Origin: Cordylochernes scorpioides
Taxonomy: Eukaryota; Arthropoda; Arachnida; Pseudoscorpiones; Chernetidae
Reading direction: 5' to 3'
Length of the DNA: 64,000 nt
Assembly: GCA_030710605.1 (NCBI GenBank)
Contig: CP092871.1
Coordinates: 66,421,887-66,485,886 of the forward strand
Shown: positions 23,601 through 35,600 of the stretch, in pieces
Position numbering within the stretch: the first letter of the stretch is position 1
How the letters are laid out: each line of letters begins with the position of its first letter
The notes under the pieces: model-generated
What the model was told of the DNA's origin: nothing
The model's database searches: none
Seen by the model: only the letters and a program-made list of their open reading frames with translations
Translations under genes and position numbers: made by a program

Positions 23601-26600
23601 GTGACACCTTTTCATTTACAATTTTTTCACTTCGTGTCACAGAGCTACACCACAAAACTCTTTAACTTTTCAGGCCAAAGACGCCTTCATCACGCCTGTG
23701 ACACATTTAACCACACATTGTTCACGTCGATAGTCGCAATTTCACTCAATTCTAACCTGATATCATTGAATAACATTTTTACTAAGTCCGCCAAAAACCA
23801 TTCGATTTAATATCAATAGATACAATATCCGGATTTTCGAAATACAAACACAAATCGAACAAATGCTTGAACACACAGGATCATTACAACTTCTGTATCT
23901 CCCTATGCCAATCCCATAACGCTTGTCACCAAACGTGACAAATCAAAACGCTTTTGTGTTTACAATTATAGAAATAATATCCCCGAACGTAGTCCGAATT
24001 AACAAATCCAATAAGTTGAAAGAAAGCAAGCAGCCCCGCAAAGAGCCCCTGCCCTAATTACACATCCGTCGTGACCCCCCGGAACTCGCTAATAATAAAT
24101 TCGAGGGGAGATGGACAAACAAACAGCCGACATCTTGTTACCGCCCGTCGCCACCCCGTGTTCTCTAATGAATTTCACCAGCTATGAAATCAAATATTAG
24201 TGCGTGCCTTTTACTATATATCGTTCTAATCCCTAACCAATTTCTACGCCGATATCCCATTTAGCTACAAATAACTTGTAAAACACGTCCATTCTACATT
24301 TACTAACATTCCTTTTACGCAGGGAACAAAAAAATCGACAACATTAGGACTAGTAAGTTTCACAGTTGAAAACAATGTCATCCACGAGTCGCGTTAAACA
24401 TAAAACAAATTCGATAAGTTAGAACAACTTAGGCCAACAAGACCAAATATATCGCGATCGAGGACAATTTAAAGCTCTCTCTACCCATCCTAAAAAACAG
24501 GAACATACATTGGGCCTACAACTTTCCATTCTTTCACGATATATAATTTCTATGTATAATCTTACTTGCTCTTCTTTCTCGATGAACATTTTTAAAAATT
24601 TTTCATTTTAATATTCTTTATATAATCATTATCCAGCTCTTATAATTGTTTTTTTTTTTTTATTTACGTCAACCAATCAGTTTAGATTAGTGTCATTTTA
24701 TTTTATTTTTCTTTACCAAAGCTTATTTACTTTTGCTTTATGACTCTATTTTATAATCAACTTTATATTTAATCTTTCATATCTAATAATCTCAAGTTAT
24801 ATTTCATGCTTATATGACTAATTTGCATTTGTCATTTTATATTTTCTCTCACTTTATAAATTCGATGTTATTTACATTGTTTCATCTTCCGCTACCATGT
24901 TCAATGCTATCGAGTACATTATTGCTTTTTTTGTTTCATTTAATATTTTCACTTTCTATTACCCCTTATATACTGCTGTAGTGTGTTAATCTTTGTATCA
25001 TGTCATCACTATTTTAACTTTTTTTTTAAAGATTACTCTGCATTTAACTTCGCAATTCTATTTTCGATTTTTCAAATCCTTTAACGCTATATGCAAAGCC
25101 TTAATTTCGCAATTTCATATCTCAATGAGATATTCTTTTATAATCAAACTAAAAATCATGATCTAAAAACAGGGCAATCTTCAATAACCTCCTAAACAAC
25201 CACTTTAAAGGTTACTTCTTGATAAATACTAACCCTTTTCCGCAGGAACTTTTAACTCCTTCGCAGGCTAGACTTGACCTACTTTGATTTCGTAATTAAC
25301 AATATTGACACACCGTCCCCCAGATTTACCTATCCCAACTTCTGGCTTGGATACGTGCAAATTGTATTTTTTTATATATTCCAGGGCACTCTCATGCCAC
25401 ACGCTGGCACATCTTTTTTTTATTTTACTCTTTTTCTCGCTAAGCCCCTGACGACTCCAATTAAAACTTTGATTTCTGGTCACTGATCTTCGCCCTCATT
25501 TATCCTGCATGCGTACGTCTTAACGACTAATTAATAAAACCCATAACAATCACCCTTATCTTACTTTTCGATTGTGGTACTGTTACTTTATTAGGTCCTT
25601 AAATTTACATGTGAAACATGGCCTAGGTTTTCCGCGCCGTGCACATTAAATGGTTTGGGACTTGAGTCAAGGTGACATTGCCTCAACCAAGTAATAACTA
25701 ACCCCTCAACCCTTTCTAACGCCCATCACGAAGAGATCATGATTTACCCATCCAATCATTTATATTGTTACCTATCATCATTATATGTTCTCTATTAAAT
25801 TTTTATTCCTATTTTTATTTTTACTCATATGATTAGTATTAGTTGTTTATACTTTATTATCTCTTATGGATATACAGAAATCAACCCCATGTTATTTACC
25901 AACTCACTTTAATTAATTTTTAAAAAATTACTTCCTTAATAACAGTCTTCCTATTCCGCTCTCTTAAATCCCTCCCTATGAACCCTCTCACATCCGGGGC
26001 CATCTGTGATGATTTAAGACCATGGAATTGTTGTAAATAGTCTAGATATCTACTACCACATGTTCCACCCCATGACTGTATATAACTTCTTATGTACTGC
26101 AAATAGAAAGCCTCAACTAACATCAATCTGTACCGCGTAAGAATCTAATAAAGTATAGCAACTGTACAGATAGAAGGAATGGAGACTAACAGGAGAAAAT
26201 TAAGGTTAAAACTAATCAGGCTTAGGTGAGAGTAGAAGTAAGACCTAGGAAGTAGGCTTAGAAGAGAACACACTATTAATAAATTTACAGTCAATTTTAT
26301 GAATCGCGGAAATCATAAAAGTCGAGTTTAACGGCCAGTATTTCCTGGGCCAGGCCGGATATATCTTCCGACAAAGGCAGCAGCAAAGACCAATTAGAAG
26401 ACAATACCTAAGTAGGTCAACCAATAGCCAACGGCCACGTGACATAGTCGAGAACCTAAGTTAGGCAGTCTGCGCCTGGATCCCAACGGTAGCACTTGCT
26501 CTAAAGATCTCTCTCTCCACTCATCCCATTCCTTCTTGACGTCAGACGCTTCTTAGTGGAATCTCTGTTTGTTTATTTCACCTTTGGCCCAGCTGTGTCG

Positions 26601-29600
26601 CCTTCCACCACGACTGCACGGTAGAGTTGACATCGAGGTTCGTCTAGCATCAGGTAACACTGGTCCCAGAGGTCCCAAGATATCACATATATATATTCCG
26701 TAGATATATAAAATAATTTTTATTTCAATATTGGGATGACAAAAGATGTTCATTGAATGTCCTCCCCACTGACGGTGGCTGGAAATCACAGATTTCATTG
26801 ATAAAATTATTACCTACTTCCGTCCTTTTAAACCTTGTTTGAACATATTTGAATAATACTGCCACCCCATTTACAATAATGTCCTGATGTCCAGGGACAA
26901 GGAGCAGGTCCAGAAAATAGCTGCAGGACTCGGAATCCGGCTGTTGGATAGAGATGCCCGGCAGTCTGACCCTAAAGTCCAGCTCCATGCCATATTGGGA
27001 CAGTGGATGCCCCTGTCCTCTACTGTGCTGGGTACATACCTGACTTCCCCAAACACCTCTATTGCTTGAATTTGCACACAAAGTAAAATAAAGAACTTGT
27101 GATATGTTGGTTGGCACTGGCAACTTTTTATCAATTAGTTGCTCTTTGGTGAGAAGATATCTCTCTCTAAAGGATACTTTTTCTCTCCAAATAGATAGTG
27201 TGAGAAGTAGAGGATTCTAATGTAACCATCATCAGTTGGCACTAATGGTTGAATACTCTGCTGATATTTCAAACATCAGCAGCAGTTGTTGCATTCTATG
27301 ATCCTTCTCAGTAGGCTGTTTGAGCACAGTTGAAATATTTATAAATGTCTGCATCGCAGTAAGGACAGTAGGAAGTTGTTTGTTCAAAAAGAGCAAAATT
27401 CCCACCAAGAATTGTTTTTCATATAATGATTTTATGTTCATTCATGTCTAGACCCTCTACTGTATTTATGGGCATTTTCATCCCGATCTGTGACCTCAAA
27501 ATATATCACAATCCGCCAGTATGTATTCTAGTATCCTGCCTTCTGCACCATGCCACAGCCAAAGTGGTGTGAAGATAAATTGAGCTGAGCATTTTCATTC
27601 AGTCCACCAAAAAAATCAATTAACATAATTTTCCTATATACAGTAGAACCTCCATAAGAGGTCACTCCCGCTAGAGGACACCTCTCTAAAAAAGACAGTT
27701 TTCATCACCAAAATTGCCATTTTTGCTAATTAGCAATTCTGATAAGTGGATACCTCTCCCTAATGGAAACCCTGGCTCTATAACTAGGTATTGTCCTTTA
27801 CTGTATCAGAACCTTTTTGTCTCTCATAGAGTTTGGGCTGTCCCACTTTACTGGACATATAACACTTATTATTTAATAATGGTGGTTTTTATTGGGTGGC
27901 TAAAAATGTGCGACATTTTGACACTATGTATATATGGCAGTGCTATGATGAGTTCTTTGAAATAATTAATTAAATAAAAATATAGCTTAATAAATAAGAA
28001 TAGATAGATTTATATATATATAAAAAGAATAGTAAAGACATGTAATTTAATTGTTTCTATAATCTACATGTAATTTAAATTATCTGATCTCAAGCGAAAA
28101 AAAAAAAAAGGGAAGATCACCCATAATATTGGCCAAGATTTAGCGTTTCTAAAGCTTTGAACATGCACCACTATTTTGGGGCTCAGGGAGACTAAATGAA
28201 GACCCGCCATTGGGTTATTTAGAAATTAAGTCTATGACATATATATACACATATTTTTATATAATTACCTATTTGTATATATAATACCCATTTGTATCTT
28301 AATAAAGAATGGTGAGCTTCCATATAAAATAATAGTAAATACATTTTTAATACAATATGCCTTATTTTTAATATACAGTATAGCCTCTCTCTGATCTGCG
28401 AGAGATGGTCAATAGCAGATCATATTGGAGAATATTTGTCCATATTGTCACTAAAAGTCAACTTGATGGACACTAACAACAACATATAACCTCATTAGTT
28501 CCACCAACTATAATTCAACCATTTATCAAGCCCACAATCAGGCTATTTACTTTATCTGACTTTAATCCAACCAAAAATTCTGATCCCTTGAGGTGTTGAA
28601 TTAAAGAAGCTTGACTGTATGTGAGTATAAAGTTGTCTGTCAGTAAACAGAAATGGTGTGACAGACACTGTGTGTGAAATGGTCCCCAGTCCCACCCAGC
28701 TACCAGAGGAAAGGACCAAAAGTCTGATGAGTACAGCCCTCACCCGCTTCGAGTCCCTCCCTGCTGATACCCAGGCTCTTCATGCTGGTCAGTTGAATGG
28801 ATCTTCCTGGTGAAGTGCCTACTGAAATGACACCACCCTTACCTTGCTGACAGCTTTCAGGATATACTCTACTACACCTCTAGCTCTATAATCAATGACA
28901 ATCTAGTGTAAAATGTAGGAAGGAAATACAATATAAGATATTATATATTAACAAAAGGAACCAAGAATATTTAGATGTCCAATCAAGGAAAATTAACAAA
29001 AAGTGTATTGCATGCAAACTAAGTATGTTTTCGCTATACAACTACCATAATTATACTAATAACTACCAATATTTTCTTATGGAAAGGAAATGTATATATG
29101 AGCTGGCTTCGCTCAAGTTCTGCTTGAGTGAATGTTTGCCAAAAGAATCTTTCCATTAAACATGATGCCGGCAATATTATAATCATTTTCAGACTAATAA
29201 ATAAGTAAATTATTCCAGAGATTATTTGGTTAATCGGAATTTTCCTTTATTGAAATTATAACAAATTCTCTTCCATACTTAACTATATCCTGTTGAAAAT
29301 TCAGCTAGAAATAATGAGGAAGCATATGTATAAAAAAGGTGTAAATAAATAAAAAATATACATATAATATAAGATTGGTCTACAGCCTATAGAAATATTG
29401 GATTTTTGTGATAATTTTTTTTATATTTTATTTTGATCTAAAATATACTATTTAATTAATATATACAGTGGAACCTCCCTTTAAAGGACACCTAATTTCT
29501 GAGCCAAAGTGTCCTTCAGGGAGAGGTATCCTCTTACCGGAGAGTTGCTAAATTGTAAAAATGGTAATTTTGTAAATGAAAACTGTCCTTTGTAGAGAGG

Positions 29601-32600
29601 TGTCCGCTAAAGGGAGGTTCTACTGTATATATATATATATATTTCCATATGTTTACTTTTATATATAGAGATTTATAACAGATCTCTTTTACACATTGTA
29701 CAATTTGGATTATAAATAAGGTTACAAGACTAAATGTTGTCATCTCCAGGCAAAGTACTGGGAAAAAATAGTCCAAAAGTGAAATTTTATAAAAATAAAG
29801 GACACATATCTTGGGGTATATAATTGCCTGCAGCAAATTTATAAAAAGTGCAAAATCATAAGCCAAAAAGTTTCTTTAAGAGAATTTTTAAAATTATTGA
29901 AAGAAACCTTTCGCCTTATGATTTCGTGCTTTTCATAAATAAAGGACACCTCTCCCATCAAAATAGAGTTGGTGACAAAACCACAACACCTGGCAAACTG
30001 AAAAGCGCCCACCCCATGATTTCAGACCATGGCCTCATCAGTCCAGGGTGGGCTTTATTTAAACATTTTATAAAAAAAGTGAAATTGTAGTAAAGTCAGG
30101 TTGATAAATTAAAAGAAAGGTATCTCCTCCCTGATGTGTGTGACTAAAAGTGGCATCTGTCAGAATAAATATCAGCTAATCATGATTTTTAATTTTTCCA
30201 GAAACTTTCAATTGCACGATCAAGAGATGCTTTTTTCTTAATGTATCAACCTGATTCTTTCACAATTTCACTTTTGTACAAAATTTTATATTGCTTCCCA
30301 TTTTTCCACACTTATGTCCTCAAATAACAATTCCTTGATTTTTTAGAGAACCTTAAAGGCCAGCTTCTTTTGGTCTTTGTGTTACGGTCTGTATCACATT
30401 GACAAGGGCCAGTAGCCTGAAATGAGCTTTTTATTTATAATATTAATTATTTATTATTATATTTATAATGCCTTAAGAAAGGATATTCAGACAGTGGTCT
30501 GGAATATTAAAGTATCAACAATTGGTTCGTATTTATTCTGACAGGTGGTGTAAGCCATCAGCAACTTTCAGTTTCATGATCACATATGTTTTCTCTTAAG
30601 TATATAAGTGCTAATGGAAAGTGCTTTAAAGGATATTAAGCACCTTGAGGGATTCTTGGTCTATTCTCACTATAGCATAGCAACTATTTATGGAATGGTT
30701 TAACTATGTTAGAATATAAATTTACATATGATGAGGAACTTATGGATGTAGATAATGATATCTATGATATTTTTTATAATTATCTAAAAAATAATCATAA
30801 AGGGGTAAAACTTTAATAAGGTTTAGAGCTGGCTGTAGTTTTAGGTCTGATCATAGAACTGGCATTCATCTAGTGAATAGATATTTCTGTTCTTATATTT
30901 CATAAAGCATACCAGTAACTAACTTTCCAAATTCATCTGTTAAATGGGCTAGCATTCTAGTATTACTAATGTTGGATTCCCTTGGGTCAAGTTTATTCCT
31001 ATCTTCTAATGTATTTCCAACAGACAGACAGCTGTGACAAAACTAACTGATGTTTCCAGATTTCCAGGCTTGCTCCTCTGCTCCAGAGGCTCCGGTTATT
31101 GTGTGTATCTCCAAGATGTTCCCCTTCGAGGCCCAGAATCTCCCTCAGAAGAAAGAAAGGTTGGTTTAACATTTGGTGGACATTGAACACCTTAGTTTAG
31201 ATTACTGGTCTCAAGTACACCTGGTAATGTTGATTGAGATGTGACTGGTCCCAAGTACACCTGGTAATGTTGATTGAGATGTGACTGCTCACACTCACAT
31301 GCAGTTAGTCCCAAGATGCTGGAACCCCATTAGGTTACTTGTACTCACTGATGAATTCAGACTTTGCAAGATCAGGGACTATTGAAATATTTACTTTTCA
31401 CATGACCTATTCAGAGTTTGAAGCCAGGTTTCAGTGGTTAAAAAAGCTTGTTCATACCATCATGCATGCCATTAGCTCCTCTATTGTTTAGGTTATTACC
31501 TCAATCTAAAATTGAGATATTCTCAATATTTACACATACAGTAGAACCTGCATGAGAGGACACTCATGCTAGAGGACACCTCTCTATAAAGGACAGTTTT
31601 CATTTTAAAAAATACAAATATTTATATTTAGCAACTCTCTGGTAAGAGGACACCTCTCCTTAAAGCACACTTTGGCTCTGCAACTAGGTGTCCTTTAAGG
31701 GATGTTCTACTGTATATATATGATCTCATTTAGAATTTGAAACTATTCAGCATGAATTTTGGTCAAATAAAACTTTTTCTACTGTTCTTACTTCATTGAC
31801 AAAATTATTGGGAGGGCCTTACTCATCAGTGGGGAGTCCTCCCAGTTAATTCAGACTGCTCTAATACACTGTAATGGGATGTTTTCCCTAAAGGTATTTA
31901 AGGAAACTATGGACATCAGCATGGAGGTCAGTGGATGAGTTGTATAAATCTCCCTGGGATTGAATTCCGCATTGGGCTTCTTTTTTTCTTAATTAAAATA
32001 AATTGCTCCAATGGCCCCCAATTCTTGCAAAGTCCACCATCATGAGTCAGTTCAGTAACCAAATGGGGCTCTGGCATGGTAAGTAGGCATGGCATTAGGT
32101 ATATTAAAGAAAAAATATATATACATCAGCTTTGCCTTATAATTACAATAAAACCTCATTATAATTGCCACTTAATAAAAGCAACTTGGTTATAAAACCC
32201 TAATTCTAGGGTTCCAATTATTTTAACAATCGATATGATAACATTGTATATAGTTTTCTCAACAGTGCTTGATACAGAAGGGGTTTGCCAGTACCTATGC
32301 TGTTGGCAAATAAATTTGGTTCTTCTGTCTTCAGAGTCGATTCTCCCCCCTCCCAAGGACAAGAGATTGTCCTCCTTCATTACAAGAATGAAATCAAAAG
32401 CTTATCCCGGCTTTCATTTGGTCTTCTTTTGTGTTAGCCATTCCATGCTTGCCTTCTACCGGATTTGTACTCACACTAGGAGATCAAGGTTTTCATTCAT
32501 TGGGATTGAGACCAAATGGTATTTCTCCAAAAACAGAACTTTTAGAATGTCCCTAACTGATTAAATTAGAAAATATTTGATAAGAGAGTTATTTGAAGGA

Positions 32601-35600
32601 TGCTACAAAATGCTAAGTTTATATCTATATGGGGCTGTGTTATGCAAATTAGTTTGCATATTTCATTATTATATTACTCCTTTAAAATCTAGGATTATAT
32701 AATATATAGTTTTGCCTAGGGAATGTGGCCTTGATAATTGATGTTCTCTTAGACTGCTGCTGACAGTTTGTGGGTGTCTCCAGGCAGATGACTGATGAAG
32801 AGATGATCCAGATGAGGGACTTGGTGCGAAAGAAATATCGGGAAAAGATGGCAGGAGATCAGACAGCAGCCATAGGTATTCCACTGCCTTCTCTCTTTTA
32901 TAGTATTCCAACTCCATTTGTAATCATCCATTTCTATTTCTTCTTTTTGTGTTTTCTCTATAAAAAAAAAATTATATACAGTTGTTGTTGTGTCCAATGA
33001 AGAGCCTCAGATGTCTCCATACATCTCTATCGTAGCAATCGCATTATACTCTATCTTGGGTGTGTGAAGCTGCTGTTCCTGGTCCATGTCAATTATTATA
33101 TATGCAGTAAAACCTCCATTAGTGGACACTCCCTTCACCAGCTTCCTCTATATAAAGACAGTTTATCATAACTATAATCTTACATTTACTCTGATAAGAA
33201 GACATCTCTCGGTAAAGGTCTTTTCACCTCACCCAAAACTATAATGTTTTCTTCTCTTTTATTTTAAAGTAATGAACAAGTTACACATGAATCTATATGT
33301 GTTGTCCATACCTATTGGTGTCAATAATCTCTTCCCTACAGACTTGCCACAGCTGTGTGTATGTGCCTACAGAAGCTGCCCCGGAGGAGAGCAATTTCAT
33401 GAAGGTGCTGGAGGAAGAGGAGGATCAGCAAGATGAGACAGTCTTCATTGCATTTGCACGAGTCTTCAGCGGTACTCTGCGGCGAGGGCAGGAGATCTTT
33501 GTCCTGGGTCCCAAGTATAATCCAGAGTGGCTGCTTCAAGCTGAGGTAAGTACCTTGCTCCTACCATCTATTGGACTGGGCTTCTGGGTGTATATGAAGG
33601 CATCAAATGGAAGTTTGCAGGACATGTACTAATATTCTATATAATGACCCTACTTTAATGAAGAGAGAGGTTGGATAATCTAATAGATTGGTCAGGAAGT
33701 ATTAAATACAAGGGGGTGAAGAGAATTGCTCATAGCAGGGTGAAATGGCATTCAATGATGGTTGATCTCTGTATCAGACATGTCACTACATGATGTTAGA
33801 ATATTTTCAAATAGAAATACAATACATCCTCCTTTCTTCTCTAATCCACCCTTTAATTACTGTAAAAAAAAAACCTACACCCCATTCCATGAGATCCTCG
33901 AGGAGCATGAACTCATGGAATTTGTGTAATCTTTACACAAGGGGATAAGAAACAAAAACTGTAGAAACCTTCCATATTGTAGATGAGCAACCACTTTGGA
34001 GAATGATAACTTTTGTAAAAAATAATCCAAAAAGATTTAATCCAACCTCCAATGGAGAGAGAACATCCAAGTTTTTAGGGAATTCTCTCATACTCTGCCA
34101 TGAAGGCTGTGATAGGAAGCCCATGTTCTATTTGAAAAATGTCGGATAGGCAATTCTGAAAGTAACAGAGCTTGGAGAATTTTACCAAGTTTCAGCAGGT
34201 AAAGTACTATTTCTTTAATTTGGATTTCAGGAAACTACCAAATATATCCACTTTACTGATTATACAAATTCAAAAAAAAAATGAAATTTCAATTAACAAT
34301 TTAAAGAACTAATGTATTTAAATAACTTTTATATAATTTTTTTTTTAGATTTTTGTCGAAACCTAGAAAAATAAAAATTCCCCCCAAAGTGTCTTACCTG
34401 AATGCCGGCCAGGTAACCTCTACCTTCAAGATGTTGAATTATAGTTGGTAGAATTAAAAAGTTTATATACTTTAGATAATAAATAAATAAGTTTAAGTAT
34501 TTTGATTTATATGTAATCAATTTCTGTGTGTGATGGTGTGGCTACATAGTTCCATAGTTGCCCAGTATTTGAACCTGTGTTGTTATCCAACCATTTTGTC
34601 CTTCAGTGGTGGCTTAAAATGGGGTTTAATGGTCATAGCACTGCTGACTGAGGATCATTGTGAGGATGACTCAGGAGGGCAAAGTCTGACTTTCACCTCC
34701 ATGTGGTGTCCCTTGGATAACCAACCAACTACAGAAGCTCTTTTTACCTATCATGGAGACTTGTGGACTAAATTTTGATATAAGACCTTCCCACAATGCA
34801 CCATCTGCAGGACCAAAGAGGCCTCACCAGACCACCTCTTGGAATGCATGGGAGCCTTAAGACAGGACCTGTATTCCTACCCTACCAAGATTGTGAATTT
34901 GATCTATGAATAATTTTACAATGGGATAATAATTTAAAAAAAAAAAAAAAAGGATGACTTAACTTGGTGGTTAACCTTCTTACAGCCTTTCCTGCTTTAT
35001 TTTTTCCTGAAAATATCATTATTTTCAAGATAGTTTTACTAAAAGAAACACATTCTCACCAAATTTCAGTGAAAATGACTTCTATTTTTCTCAGTTGTGA
35101 TCTAAATCTAACAAAAAATTTCACAACTACCTCTGGCCTGTAAGGTGGCAGGTTTAGTTTAATAATTCCTAGAAATCTAATGATTACCAGGTATAAGTGG
35201 GTAATTGGTATTCATGGATATAAACTTTCATCACAACTGTTCTTTGTTAAAAAAAAAAAAAAATACCTCCTACTGTCCTTACTGTAATCAGAAAAATAAA
35301 CACTTTTGCTCAAATACTTTATATTTTTCAATAGCAAAGTAAATGCCATTACTTCTGTTCTGTGCTGAGTAAGGCTGACACATCCATGTCCCAGAAACCC
35401 CTGGACCCTGCCAACCTGCCCCCAGACCTCCATGTCACCTCCACCACAGTAAAGGACCTCTACCTGTTGATGGGACGGGACTTGGAGGCCGTGCCCTCAG
35501 GGGCTGTTCCTGCTGGGAACCTGGTGGGCATCGGGGGATTGGAAGGTTTGGTACTGAAGACTGCCACCCTCTCCACCAGCCTCTCCTGTCCTCCCTTCAC

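Larger units (their letters stand above)
20731..26687 (+). mobile_element. LTR retrotransposon with Gag and protease but no RT/integrase
   Basis: Direct LTRs at 20731-21451 and 26005-26687 begin TGTGAT and end ATCACA and are flanked by TATA repeats compatible with a 4-6 bp duplication. Gag (with zinc knuckle) and an aspartic protease are on the plus strand right after the left LTR. The remaining 2.6 kb (23432-26004) has no RT, RNase H or integrase motif in any frame I read. It fits a nonautonomous Gag-bearing LTR element that depends on another element's Pol. It occupies an EFL1 intron in the same orientation. Confidence 0.85.

Noticed and set aside
23382-23810. Possible third gene of the LTR element
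   Set aside because: 142 codons with no motif, low-complexity composition and no similarity to RT or integrase that I can see.
33297-33372. Upstream extension of the EFL1 exon at 33373
   Set aside because: Open frame exists ([10 protein letters not shown]) but joining at the earlier AG breaks the phase set by the preceding exon.
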